A DNA stretch of 39,091 nt from Caballeronia glebae (lineage in GTDB: Bacteria > Pseudomonadota > Gammaproteobacteria > Burkholderiales > Burkholderiaceae). Made by a program: the position numbers and the translations under genes. Below, in pieces: positions 18,149 to 26,880 of the stretch (positions are counted from its first letter, which is position 1; the number at the start of each line of letters is the position of its first letter). The DNA lies in NCBI RefSeq assembly GCF_001545035.1, contig NZ_FCOJ02000065.1, forward strand, positions 1 to 39,091, written 5' to 3'. The notes beneath the pieces were generated by a model. That model was given only the letters and a program-made list of their open reading frames with translations. It did no database searches and was not told the DNA's origin.

Positions 18149-19648
18149 ATGCATTCTTTTCCGATTCTCAGTGTCGCGATCTGGCTGCCGATCATCTTCG
18201 GTCTGCTGGTGCTCGCAGTTGGTAACGATCGCAACCCGGCGCCCGCGCGCTGGGTCGCGCTGATCGGCTCGGTGCTCGGGCTGATCGTCACGATTCCGCT
18301 CATAACCGGCTTCGATACGTCGACGGCCGCGCTTCAGTTCGTGGAGCAAACGAGCTGGATCGAGCGCTTCAACATCACGTATCACCTCGGTGTGGACGGC
18401 ATCTCGATGTGGTTCGTCGTGCTGACCGCGCTCATCACGGTGATCGTCGTGATCGCCGGCTGGGAAGTGATCACCGAACGCGTGGCGCAGTACATGGCCG
18501 CCTTCCTGATCCTCTCGGGCATCATGATCGGCGTGTTCTCGACGGCGGACGGCCTGCTGTTTTACGTGTTCTTCGAAGCCACACTCATTCCGATGTACAT
18601 CATCATCGGTGTGTGGGGCGGCCCGAATCGCGTGTATGCGGCGTTCAAGTTCTTCCTGTACACGCTGGCCGGCTCGCTCCTGATGCTGGTCGCGCTGCTG
18701 TACCTCTACACGCAGACGGGCACGTTCGACCTCGCCACGTGGCAGGCCGCGAAGCTCGACATGACGCCGCAGGTGCTGCTATTCATAGCGTTCTTCCTGG
18801 CTTTCGCCGTGAAGGTGCCGATGTTCCCGGTGCACACGTGGTTGCCTGACGCGCACGTGGAAGCGCCGACGGGCGGCTCGGTCGTGCTGGCGGCGATCAT
18901 GCTGAAGCTCGGTGCGTACGGTTTCCTGCGCTTCTCTTTGCCTATCACGCCGGATGCGAGCCATTTCCTCGCGCCGGTGGTCATCACGCTGTCGCTGATC
19001 GCGGTGATCTACATCGGCCTCGTCGCGCTGGTGCAGGCCGATATGAAGAAGCTCGTCGCATATTCGTCGATCGCGCACATGGGCTTCGTCACGCTCGGCT
19101 TTTTCATGTTCGGGCCGTCGAGCCAGCTCGCCGTCGAAGGCGGGCTCATCCAGATGATCTCGCACGGCTTCATCTCGGGCGCGATGTTCCTTTCGATCGG
19201 CGTGCTCTATGATCGCGTTCATTCGCGCCAGATCGCGGATTACGGCGGCGTCGTGAACACGATGCCCAAGTTCGCGGCATTCGTGATGCTCTTCGCAATG
19301 GCCAACTGCGGCCTGCCGGGCACCTCGGGATTCGTCGGCGAATTCATGGTGATTCTTGCGGCGGTGAAGTACAACTTCTGGATCGCATTCCTCGCCACCT
19401 TCACGCTGATCCTGGGCGCGGCCTACACGCTGTGGATGTACAAGCGCGTGTACTTCGGCGCGGTCGCGAACGATCACGTCGCGAAGCTCAAGGACATCAA
19501 CAAGCGCGAATTCTTGATGCTCGCCATCCTTGCAGTGTTCACGTTGTACATGGGCCTGCATCCAAAGCCCTTTACCGACGTGATGCACGAATCCGTGGCA
19601 AACCTGCTCTCCCACGTCGCGCAGTCCAAGCTGCCGCTGGCTCAGTAA
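18149..19648 (+). CDS. nuoM: NADH-quinone oxidoreductase subunit M (antiporter-like)
   Basis: A 499-residue antiporter-like proton-pumping subunit with about 14 helices. The conserved FFEATLIPMYIIIGVWG carries the proton-path glutamate. KVPMFPVHTWLPDAHVEAPTGGSV marks the broken-helix channel region, and KLVAYSSIAHMGFV the second half. The start has a good ribosome site (GCGAGGG) 13 bases after nuoL. nuoN follows after 25 bases. Confidence 0.98.
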   Translation: MHSFPILSVAIWLPIIFGLLVLAVGNDRNPAPARWVALIGSVLGLIVTIPLITGFDTSTAALQFVEQTSWIERFNITYHLGVDGISMWFVVLTALITVIVVIAGWEVITERVAQYMAAFLILSGIMIGVFSTADGLLFYVFFEATLIPMYIIIGVWGGPNRVYAAFKFFLYTLAGSLLMLVALLYLYTQTGTFDLATWQAAKLDMTPQVLLFIAFFLAFAVKVPMFPVHTWLPDAHVEAPTGGSVVLAAIMLKLGAYGFLRFSLPITPDASHFLAPVVITLSLIAVIYIGLVALVQADMKKLVAYSSIAHMGFVTLGFFMFGPSSQLAVEGGLIQMISHGFISGAMFLSIGVLYDRVHSRQIADYGGVVNTMPKFAAFVMLFAMANCGLPGTSGFVGEFMVILAAVKYNFWIAFLATFTLILGAAYTLWMYKRVYFGAVANDHVAKLKDINKREFLMLAILAVFTLYMGLHPKPFTDVMHESVANLLSHVAQSKLPLAQ

Positions 19649-19673
19649 CGTCGTGCGGAGGAACTAAAAGATC

Positions 19674-21146
19674 ATGCAAAACGCCTCTATGAGTATCCTT
19701 TGGCCTGACGCGGTGCTAATGGCGTCGGTCGTTCTGGCCTGGCTGAACGACACGGTGTTCGGCGCGAAGAGCCGCGGCACGACCTACCTGATCGCGCTCG
19801 TCTCGACGATCGTGGTCGGCGTGTGGTTCGCCTTCACGGCGCTCGACCCGACGCCGCACTATTTCTTCACGCGCATGTACATCGTCGATCCGTTCGCGAG
19901 CGCGATGAAGGCGGTGGTGTGTCTCGGCTACGCGGTATCGATAATCTATTCGAAGAAGTATCTGGAAGACCGCGATCTGTTCCGCGGCGACTTCTTCCTG
20001 CTCGGCCTGTTCTCGCTGCTCGGCCAGTGCGTGATGATTTCGGGCAACAACTTCCTCACGCTGTATCTCGGCCTCGAACTGATGTCGCTTTCGCTGTACG
20101 CGGTCATCGCGCTGCGCAAGGACGTGCCGCAGTCGAACGAATCGGCGATGAAGTACTACGTGCTCGGCGCGCTCGCATCCGGCTTCCTGCTGTACGGCAT
20201 CTCGATGATCTACGGCGCGACCGGTTCGCTCGATCTTAACGAAGTGCTGAAGGCCGTCGCTTCGGGCCGCATCAACGACGCCGTGCTGCTGTTCGGCGCG
20301 ATCTTCATCGTGGCGGGTGTCGCGTTCAAGATGGGCGCGGTGCCGTTCCACATGTGGGTGCCCGACGTCTATCAAGGCGCGCCGACCGCGATGACGCTGC
20401 TCACCGGCGGCGGACCGAAGGTCGCGGCATTCGCATGGGGTCTGCGCTTCCTGGTAATGGGCCTGCTGCCGCTCGCGGTCGACTGGCAGGAAATGCTCGT
20501 GATCCTCGCGGCGCTCTCGCTGATCGTCGGCAATATCACGGGTATCGTGCAGAAGAACATCAAGCGGATGCTGGCTTACTCGGCCATCGCCAACATGGGC
20601 TTCGTGCTGCTGGGTCTGCTGTCCGGCGTGGTCGACGGCAAGGTGACGGGCGCGGCGGGCGCATACAGCTCGGCGATGTTCTACAGCATCGTTTATCTCG
20701 TGACGACGCTCGGCAGCTTCGGCGTGGTCATGTTGCTCGCGCGCCGCGACTTCGAAGCTGAAATGCTCGATGACTTCAAGGGTCTGAACCAGCGTAGCCC
20801 GGTGTTCGCTTTCGTCATGATGATCATGATGTTCTCGCTCGCCGGCATCCCGCCGATGGTCGGCTTCTACGCGAAGCTCGCCGTGCTCGAAGCGACGATG
20901 AACGCCGGCCTCACGTGGCTCGCCGTCCTCGCCGTGATGACCTCGCTCGTGGGCGCGTTCTACTACCTGCGCGTCGTCAAGCTGATGTACTTCGATGCGC
21001 CGCAAGACACATCGCCGATCCTCGCCGGCGGCCTGAACCGTTCGCTGCTCGCGTTCAACGGCCTCGCCGTGCTGGTCCTCGGCCTGGTGCCGGGTCCGTT
21101 GATGAGCGCGTGCCTCACGGCGATCACGCATACCTTGCCGCTGTAA
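19674..21146 (+). CDS. nuoN: NADH-quinone oxidoreductase subunit N (antiporter-like)
   Basis: A 490-residue antiporter-like proton-pumping subunit, the last of the standard nuo genes. Family segments are LYLGLELMSLSLYAVIAL with the key glutamate, KMGAVPFHMWVPDVYQGAPTAMT, and KRMLAYSAIANMGFVLLG. The ATG at 19674 follows GGAGGA (19657-19662); a later ATG at codon 6 is possible but less well spaced. The TAA stop shares its last A with the ATG of the next gene. Confidence 0.97.
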   Translation: MQNASMSILWPDAVLMASVVLAWLNDTVFGAKSRGTTYLIALVSTIVVGVWFAFTALDPTPHYFFTRMYIVDPFASAMKAVVCLGYAVSIIYSKKYLEDRDLFRGDFFLLGLFSLLGQCVMISGNNFLTLYLGLELMSLSLYAVIALRKDVPQSNESAMKYYVLGALASGFLLYGISMIYGATGSLDLNEVLKAVASGRINDAVLLFGAIFIVAGVAFKMGAVPFHMWVPDVYQGAPTAMTLLTGGGPKVAAFAWGLRFLVMGLLPLAVDWQEMLVILAALSLIVGNITGIVQKNIKRMLAYSAIANMGFVLLGLLSGVVDGKVTGAAGAYSSAMFYSIVYLVTTLGSFGVVMLLARRDFEAEMLDDFKGLNQRSPVFAFVMMIMMFSLAGIPPMVGFYAKLAVLEATMNAGLTWLAVLAVMTSLVGAFYYLRVVKLMYFDAPQDTSPILAGGLNRSLLAFNGLAVLVLGLVPGPLMSACLTAITHTLPL

Positions 21147-21466
21147 TGTCGGCGGCAGGCTGGTTCATCGTGCTGTTGGCGCTGGTTTTCGCCAACGTGC
21201 CGTTCCTGAATCAGCGCCTCTTCGCCTTTGTCCCGTTGCCGCTTCCGGCGCCGACGGGACACCGGGCGGCGAAGAAGAGCGCGTGGATTCGCATCGGCGA
21301 GCTAATCGTTCTTTACTTCGTGGTCGGCGCGCTCGGCTTCATGCTCGAAGCGCGCGCCGGCAACCGATTCGATCAGGAATGGCAGTTCTACGCCATCACC
21401 TTCAGTCTCTTCGTCGTGTTCGCCTTTCCGGGCTTCACGTATCAATATCTCGTCAAACGCCGCTGA
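21146..21466 (+). CDS. DUF2818 small membrane protein at the end of the nuo operon
   Basis: A 106-residue protein with three predicted membrane helices (about 5-22, 50-68 and 81-100) and a short basic C-terminus. It matches what I know as DUF2818, a family found after nuoN in betaproteobacteria; no function is established. Its start overlaps the nuoN stop by one base (TAATG), so it is probably translated by reinitiation and made in step with the membrane arm. A role in complex I assembly or stability is an inference from this coupling. A terminator begins within its last codons. Confidence 0.85.
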   Translation: MSAAGWFIVLLALVFANVPFLNQRLFAFVPLPLPAPTGHRAAKKSAWIRIGELIVLYFVVGALGFMLEARAGNRFDQEWQFYAITFSLFVVFAFPGFTYQYLVKRR

Positions 21467-21493
21467 CGGCTTCGCGCCGTTAGCGGCTTGTTT
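21459..21493 (+). terminator. Terminator at the end of the nuo operon
   Basis: GCCGCTGACGGC (21459-21470) pairs with 21476-21487 (12 bp, one G-T pair) around a TTCGC loop, followed by TTGTTT. It overlaps the last codons of the DUF2818 gene. The Nudix gene starts only 24 bases later, so some readthrough is likely. Confidence 0.75.
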
Positions 21494-21517
21494 GCTTCAA
21501 AAAGCACAGGGCTCAAG

Positions 21518-22117
21518 ATGGCAGATCATTCCTCGATTCCCGGCAACGACGACGGCCTCATCGAAAAGAAGGTCGAGAGCGTCACCCTGCATGAGGGCAA
21601 ATTCCTCACGTTGAAACGCGATACCGTCGAACTACCCGACGGCAAGCACGCGACGCGGGAGTTCGTCGAGCATCCCGGCGCGGTGATGATCCTGCCCGTT
21701 TTCGACGACGGCCGCGTGCTGCTCGAACGCCAGTTTCGTTATCCGGTGGGCCGCGTGCTGCTCGAATTCCCGGCCGGCAAGCTCGATCCCAACGAGGACG
21801 AACTGACTTGTGCGAAACGCGAGTTGCAGGAAGAAACGGGCTACACGGCGCGGGAATGGACGTTTCTCACGCGCATCCATCCGGTGATTTCGTATTCGAC
21901 CGAGTTCATCGACATTTATCTTGCGCGCGGCCTGAATGCGGGCGACGCGAAACTCGACGACGGCGAGTTCCTCGAAACCTTCATCGCCGATGAAGCTCAA
22001 CTTATGGCCTGGGTGAAGGACGGCAGCATCAGCGACGTGAAGACGATCATCGGCGTGTTCTGGCTTGAGAAGATCCGCTCGGGTGAGTGGAAGCTGAGTC
22101 AGACGATCGTGGATTGA
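21518..22117 (+). CDS. Nudix hydrolase, ADP-ribose pyrophosphatase type
   Basis: A 199-residue Nudix protein with a perfect Nudix box, GX5EX7REUXEEXGU, at residues 87-109 (GKLDPNEDELTCAKRELQEE, then TGY). The glutamates of REXXEE bind the metal ions. The flanking segments EHPGAVMILPVF, ERQFRYPVG and LEFPAGK are those of the ADP-ribose pyrophosphatase (NudF-like) group, which cleaves ADP-ribose to AMP and ribose 5-phosphate. Its place next to the NADH dehydrogenase operon could fit pyridine-nucleotide housekeeping, but that is only suggestive. The ATG at 21518 was preferred to an upstream in-frame TTG at 21488. A strong terminator follows. Confidence 0.9.
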   Translation: MADHSSIPGNDDGLIEKKVESVTLHEGKFLTLKRDTVELPDGKHATREFVEHPGAVMILPVFDDGRVLLERQFRYPVGRVLLEFPAGKLDPNEDELTCAKRELQEETGYTAREWTFLTRIHPVISYSTEFIDIYLARGLNAGDAKLDDGEFLETFIADEAQLMAWVKDGSISDVKTIIGVFWLEKIRSGEWKLSQTIVD

Positions 22118-22140
22118 ACGTCCGTCACCCGGATGCGTGC

Positions 22141-22165
22141 AAAAGCGGCCGCGATGGCCGCTTTT
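22141..22165 (+). terminator. Terminator after the Nudix gene
   Basis: AAAAGCGGCC (22141-22150) pairs perfectly with GGCCGCTTTT (22156-22165) around the loop GCGAT. More T-rich sequence follows. The symmetry of A-run and T-run lets it work in both directions. Confidence 0.9.
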
Positions 22166-22250
22166 GTCGTTTTTGCGTCATCAAAGGCATCGCATGGGCC
22201 GAGCGGCTAGAATGAATGTTTCGCCGTCCGACGCGCCCGTACATTCGTCG

Positions 22251-22278
22251 CGTTTTACGAACGATCGTTCATAAAACG
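22251..22278. promoter_or_regulatory. 28-bp near-perfect palindrome, candidate repressor operator
   Basis: The half-site CGTTTTACGAACGA (22251-22264) is followed without spacer by its inverted copy TCGTTCATAAAACG (22265-22278), with one mismatched pair. The core GAACGATCGTTC is fully symmetric. It overlaps the -35 region of a possible promoter, TTCATA (22268-22273) with TACACT (22290-22295) at 16 bases. The geometry suits a TetR-family repressor. It lies directly before a DUF1178/acyl-CoA dehydrogenase cluster. Confidence 0.65.
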
Positions 22279-22314
22279 CGATTTTGAGATACACTTCAAC
22301 CCAGTCCCATCAGC

Positions 22315-22764
22315 ATGAAGGTCCTCGATTTAAAGTGCTCGCACGAACACCGGTTCGAAGGCTGGTTCGCCTCGACCGAGGAGTTCGAGTCGCAGTTGTC
22401 GCGCAAGCTGGTCGCATGTCCGGTTTGCTCGGCGACCGACGTGAGCCGTATGCCGTCGGCGCCGCGCCTGAATCTGTCGTCCGCGCGAGGTGAGGCGGCG
22501 CCACAGGCTGCGCAGACTGACGCCGCGCCCGAAGCGGCGGCATTGCAGGCGCGCGCGCTGCATTTCATGCGCGAGCTAATCGAGAAGACCGAAAACGTGG
22601 GCGACCGGTTTGCCGAGGAGGCGCGGCGCATTCACTACAACGAGGCGCCGGCGCGCAACATTCGCGGCGTCACGACGCGCGAAGAGACGCACGCCTTGCT
22701 CGAAGAAGGGATCGACGTGATGCCGTTGCCTGTTCCGGACGCACTGAAAGAGCCGCTGCAGTAA
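22315..22764 (+). CDS. DUF1178 family protein
   Basis: A 149-residue soluble protein of the DUF1178 family, whose function is unknown to me. The N-terminus carries a putative zinc ribbon: Cys8 with nearby His10 and His12, then Cys35 and Cys38 in CPVC. The family segments KVLDLKCSHEHRFEGWF and RMPSAPRLNLS are present. A variable Ala/Gln-rich linker (about 60-80) leads to a conserved helical part, HFMRELIEKTENVGDRFAEEARRIHY. No Shine-Dalgarno sequence precedes the ATG, and the predicted start of transcription is only about a dozen bases away. It heads the acyl-CoA dehydrogenase cluster. Confidence 0.85.
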   Translation: MKVLDLKCSHEHRFEGWFASTEEFESQLSRKLVACPVCSATDVSRMPSAPRLNLSSARGEAAPQAAQTDAAPEAAALQARALHFMRELIEKTENVGDRFAEEARRIHYNEAPARNIRGVTTREETHALLEEGIDVMPLPVPDALKEPLQ

Positions 22765-22821
22765 CGCTTGCGCGCGGCCTCTTTTCTGGCTCGGGAATGG
22801 GCCATGAAGGAGACACCGCGC

Positions 22822-24016
22822 ATGGACCTCAGTTATTTCCCCGCCGACGACGCCTTTCGCGCCGACGTCCGTATCTGGCTCGAAGCCAGTCTTCCGCGCG
22901 CGCTGCGCGACAAGGTTCTCCATCACAAGCGTCTGAACCGCGATGACTACGCGAGCTGGCATAAGCTGCTCGCGGCGCGCGGCTGGTCGGCGGTCGCCTG
23001 GCCGAAGGAGTACGGCGGCCCCGGCTGGGACGTGACGCAGCGTCATATCTGGGACGAAGAGTGCGCTCGGGCGGGCGCGCCGATGGTGCTGCCGTTCGGT
23101 GTATCGATGGTCGCGCCCGTGCTCATGAAGTTCGGCAACGCCGAGCAGAAGTCCCGCTATCTGCCACGCATTCTCGACGGCACCGACTGGTGGTGTCAGG
23201 GCTACTCGGAACCCGGCTCGGGCTCCGATCTGGCGTCGTTGCGCACGCGCGCCGAGCGCAGCGGCGCACTACATCGTGAACGGGCAAAAGACCTGGACGA
23301 CGCTCGGCCAGCACGCCGACATGATGTTCTGCCTCGTGCGCACCGATCCCGAAGCGAAGAAACAGGAGGGCATCTCGTTCCTCCTGATCGACATGAATAC
23401 GCCCGGCATCACCGTGCGGCCGCTCATCACGCTCGACGAGGACCACGAAGTCAACGAGGTCTTCTTCGAGGACGTCGTGGTGCCGGTGGCGAATCTCGTC
23501 GGCGACGAGAATCGCGGCTGGACGTATGCGAAGTATCTGCTCGGACACGAGCGCACGGGCATCGCGCGCGTCGGGCAATCGAAGCGCGAGCTTCTTTTCC
23601 TGAAGCGTCTCGCGCTCGATCGCAACAAAGGCGGCAAGCCGCTCCTGCACGATCCGCTTTTCGCCGCGAAAGTCGCCGCGCTCGAAATCGAATTGATGGC
23701 GCTCGAAGTGACGGTTCAGCGTGTGATCGCGAGCGAAGCGGGCGGCAAGGGCCCGGGACCTGAAGCGTCGATGCTCAAGATCAAAGGCACCGAAGTCCAA
23801 CAGGCGCTGACCGAACTCATGGTCGAGGCAATCGGCCCGCAAGCAGCCGCCTTCGATCCCGCGTTCCTCGATGGCGTTCGCGCGCACAGCATCACAGGCG
23901 ACGACGATGCCGCGCCGCTCGCCGCGTACTACTTCAACTTTCGCAAGACATCGATCTACGGCGGCTCGAACGAGATTCAAAAGAACATCATCGCGCAGAT
24001 GATTCTGGGACTCTGA
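22822..24016 (+). pseudogene. Acyl-CoA dehydrogenase (large-subunit type), frameshifted
   Basis: Two frames together encode a complete acyl-CoA dehydrogenase of about 398 residues, an FAD enzyme that introduces the 2,3 double bond in acyl-CoAs. The first frame runs from ATG 22822 (ribosome site AAGGAG) through YSEPGSGSDLASLRTRAERSG. The second continues HYIVNGQKTWTTLGQHADMMF to the stop at 24016, ending in the typical YGGSNEIQKNIIAQMILGL. The break lies at 23263-23269, where relatives read SGDHYIVNG, so two bases are missing or one is extra. Sequence on both sides is fully conserved, so this is either a very recent mutation or a sequencing error. With the next gene it resembles the paired large and small dehydrogenase subunits of PimC/PimD type. 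Confidence 0.85.
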
Positions 24017-24026
24017 GGAGCGGCGC

Positions 24027-25142
24027 ATGGACTTCACATTCAGCGATGAACAGCGGCAGTTTCGCGATGCGCTCGCCCGTTATCTCGACAAGGCGTACAC
24101 GTTCGATGCGCGGCAGAAGATCGTCGCGTCGGAGGCGGGCGTCGACGAGCAGCACTGGCGCGCGTTCGCCGAGCTCGGTTTGCTCGCGCTGCCGGTTCCC
24201 GAAGCGCAGGGCGGCTTCGACGGCGGTCCGGTCGACATGCTCGTCGTGATGCAGGAGTTGGGCCGCGCGCTCGTCGTCGAGCCGTATTGGGCGACGGCCG
24301 TGGGCATCGAAGCGCTGCGGCTTTGCGCGGATGCCGGCGATCTGCTCGAACGCGCCGGGCGCGGCGAGATTCGTCTCGCTGTCGCGTTCAACGAGCCGCA
24401 CGCACGCCACGATCTTTTCGATCTCCGCACAACCGCGACGGCAGACGGCGACCGCTTCACGCTGGAAGGCACGAAGTCGATGGTTCAGCATGGCGCGCAG
24501 GCCGACTACTGGATCGTGCCGGCGCGTTTGAATGGCGAGGTGGCGCTTTTCGTCGCCGGGAAAGATGCGGGGAATGTACGTGTCACCGAGTACCGCACGA
24601 TCGACGGTCAGCGCGCCGCGACACTCGCGTTCGACAGAACGCCGGTCACGCGTCTCGGCGGACACGACAAAGGCGCCGCGACCTTCGAGCGCATCGCCGA
24701 CTACGCGACCTTTCTGCTGTGCGCGGAAGCGCTCGGCGCGCTCGACGCGCTCAATCGCGCAACCGTCGCGTATGCGAAGGAACGTCAGCAATTTGGCATG
24801 CCGATCGCGCGCTTTCAGGCGCTGCAGCATCGCATGGTCGACATGCTGATTCACACGGAACAGGCGCGCTCGATCACGTATCTCGCCACCACGCGCTATC
24901 GCGACGACGATCCCGCCACGCGCGCGCAAGCCGTCTCGGCCGCGAAAGCGCGCGTCGGGCAGGCCGCGCGCTTCGTCGGACAACAGGCGGTGCAACTGCA
25001 CGGCGGCATGGGCATGACAAACGAATTGCCCGCGGCGCACTGGTTCAAGCGCTTGTCGATCATCGAGACGACGCTCGGCGACGTCGATCATCATCTCGCG
25101 CGCTTCGCCGCGCTGCCCGCATTTTCAGTGACCGAAAATTGA
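24027..25142 (+). CDS. Acyl-CoA dehydrogenase (small-subunit type)
   Basis: A 371-residue acyl-CoA dehydrogenase family protein. It has an N-terminal helical domain (MDFTFSDEQRQFRDALARYLDK), a divergent middle beta domain with GTKSMVQHGAQADYWIVPAR, and a C-terminal helical domain with KERQQFGMPIARFQALQHRMVDM and QLHGGMGMTNELPAAHWFKRL. The shortened, divergent middle domain and the preceding longer paralogue suggest the heteromeric PimC/PimD-like arrangement, where one subunit does most of the catalysis. It starts 10 bases after the frameshifted gene. The true substrate is unknown. Confidence 0.88.
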   Translation: MDFTFSDEQRQFRDALARYLDKAYTFDARQKIVASEAGVDEQHWRAFAELGLLALPVPEAQGGFDGGPVDMLVVMQELGRALVVEPYWATAVGIEALRLCADAGDLLERAGRGEIRLAVAFNEPHARHDLFDLRTTATADGDRFTLEGTKSMVQHGAQADYWIVPARLNGEVALFVAGKDAGNVRVTEYRTIDGQRAATLAFDRTPVTRLGGHDKGAATFERIADYATFLLCAEALGALDALNRATVAYAKERQQFGMPIARFQALQHRMVDMLIHTEQARSITYLATTRYRDDDPATRAQAVSAAKARVGQAARFVGQQAVQLHGGMGMTNELPAAHWFKRLSIIETTLGDVDHHLARFAALPAFSVTEN

Positions 25143-25162
25143 CGTTCATCGAGGAGCCACGC

Positions 25163-25630
25163 ATGAAGTACGCCTATGAGGATTTCGAAATCGGCAGCGC
25201 CGTTCAGTTGAGCGCGCACACGTTCACGAGAGAGGAGATCGTCGAATTCGCCGGGCGCTACGATCCGCAGCCTTTTCATCTGTCGGAGGCGGCGGGCGAG
25301 GCGTCGCATTTCGGCGGGCTCGTCGCGAGCGGCTGGAACACGTGCTCCGCGATGATGGGCATCCTCGTGCGCGACATGGTCGGCGATTCGACCTCGATGG
25401 GCTCGCCCGGTCTCGACAACATTCGCTGGATCAAGCCGGTGCGCGTCGGCGACACGGTGCGTCTCACCGTGCGCGTGCTCGACAAGCGCGTGTCGAAGAG
25501 CAAGCCGGATCGCGGCATTGTGCAGACGCGCTGGGAAGCGCACAACCAGGATGGCGACCTGGTGTTGACCGTCGATTCGGCCGCGCTCTTCGGCCTGCGC
25601 GATCCGGCCAGTCCGGGCGCGCAGGCATAA
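25163..25630 (+). CDS. MaoC-family acyl-CoA hydratase
   Basis: A 155-residue single hot-dog-fold protein of the MaoC dehydratase family, which hydrates 2-enoyl-CoAs to 3-hydroxyacyl-CoAs. The hydratase-2 motif is visible in AGRYDPQPFHLSEAAGEASHF, with catalytic Asp34 and His39, followed by GGLVASGWNT. The ATG at 25163 follows GAGGAG. It is 20 bases after the dehydrogenase and would perform the next step of beta-oxidation on that enzyme's product. It converges on the minus-strand operon with an 18-base gap and no evident terminator. Confidence 0.9.
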   Translation: MKYAYEDFEIGSAVQLSAHTFTREEIVEFAGRYDPQPFHLSEAAGEASHFGGLVASGWNTCSAMMGILVRDMVGDSTSMGSPGLDNIRWIKPVRVGDTVRLTVRVLDKRVSKSKPDRGIVQTRWEAHNQDGDLVLTVDSAALFGLRDPASPGAQA

Positions 25631-25648
25631 GCGTCGCGGCGTCGTCGC

Positions 25649-26866
25649 TTATTCGGCGTACTTGCCTAGCTCCAGCTTCGCGATCGCATTGCGATGCACT
25701 TCGTCGGGGCCGTCGGCGAGGCGCAGCGTGCGCGCCGATGCGTACGCATACGCAAGCGGAAAGTCGTCGCAGACGCCGCCCGCGCCGTGCGCCTGGATCG
25801 CCCAGTCGATGACCTGACACGCGACGTTCGGCGCGACGACCTTGATCATCGCGATCTCGCCGCGCGCGCCCTTGTTGCCGACGGTGTCCATCATGTAGGC
25901 GGCCTTGAGCGTCAGAAGCCGCGCCTGCTCGATCATGATGCGCGCCTCGGCGATGCGCTCCTGCGTCACGCCATGCAGCGCGATCGGCTTGCCGAACGCG
26001 ACGCGCGCGAGCGTGCGCTTCGTCATCAGTTCGAGCGCGCGTTCCGCGAGTCCGATCAGGCGCATGCAATGATGAATGCGCCCCGGCCCGAGCCGGCCCT
26101 GCGCGATCTCGAAGCCGCGTCCGACGCCGAGCAGCATGTTCGCCGCCGGCACGCGCACGTTATCGAGCGTGATGTCCATGTGACCGTGCGGCGCGTCGTC
26201 GTAGCCGAAGACGTTCAATGGCCGATGCACCGTAATGCCGCTCGCGTCGGCGGGCACGAGAATCATCGATTGCTGTGCGTGTTTCGGTGCGTCGACGTCG
26301 CTCTTGCCCATCACGATATACACCTTGCAGCGCGGATCGCCCGCGCCCGACGACCACCATTTGTGGCCGTCGATCACGTAACTGTCGCCCTCGCGCGTGA
26401 TGCTGCAGCGGATGTTGGTCGCATCCGACGACGCGACTTCCGGCTCCGTCATCAGAAACGCCGAACGGATTTCGCCGCGCAACAGCGGTTCGAGCCACTC
26501 CGATTTTTGCGCATCGGTGCCGTAGCGCTCGATGGTTTCCATGTTGCCGGTATCGGGCGCGCTGCAATTAAAGACTTCGGGCGCCCACGGCACGCAGCCC
26601 ATGATTTCGCACAGCGGCGCGTATTCGAGATTCGTCAGGCCGGCGCCACGCGCCGATGCGGGGAGAAAGAGATTCCATAGTCCTTCGGCGCGCGCTCGTT
26701 CCTTCAGGCCTTCGATCAGGCGCGTCGGAATCCACGCGTTGCCCGCCGCGCGATTCGCCGCGATTTCGTCGGCGTAAGCGCGCTCGTTCGGATAAATGTG
26801 GAGATCGAAGAAAGCGAGCAGCTTCTCGCGCAACGCCTGCACCTTGGGCGTGTAGTCGAAGTTCAT
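25649..26866 (-). CDS. Acyl-CoA dehydrogenase, ACAD10/ACAD11 type
   Basis: A 405-residue FAD-dependent dehydrogenase of the subgroup that forms the C-terminal half of mammalian ACAD10/ACAD11. Segments seen are FLMTEPEVASSDATNI, YVIDGHKWWSSGAGDPRCK, GPGRIHHCMRLIGLAERALELM and the C-terminal QAHGAGGVCDDFPLAYAYA, then LRLADGPDEVH. The ATG at 26866 has AAGGAGACGACCGC just upstream. A frame open as far as 28459 is only the shadow of the preceding genes. It lies 14 bases after the kinase gene, so the two domains fused in mammals are adjacent genes here. In LvaC-type enzymes the dehydrogenase processes the 4-phosphoacyl-CoA made by the kinase. Confidence 0.93.
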   Translation of the reverse strand: MNFDYTPKVQALREKLLAFFDLHIYPNERAYADEIAANRAAGNAWIPTRLIEGLKERARAEGLWNLFLPASARGAGLTNLEYAPLCEIMGCVPWAPEVFNCSAPDTGNMETIERYGTDAQKSEWLEPLLRGEIRSAFLMTEPEVASSDATNIRCSITREGDSYVIDGHKWWSSGAGDPRCKVYIVMGKSDVDAPKHAQQSMILVPADASGITVHRPLNVFGYDDAPHGHMDITLDNVRVPAANMLLGVGRGFEIAQGRLGPGRIHHCMRLIGLAERALELMTKRTLARVAFGKPIALHGVTQERIAEARIMIEQARLLTLKAAYMMDTVGNKGARGEIAMIKVVAPNVACQVIDWAIQAHGAGGVCDDFPLAYAYASARTLRLADGPDEVHRNAIAKLELGKYAE

Positions 26867-26880
26867 GCGGTCGTCTCCTT

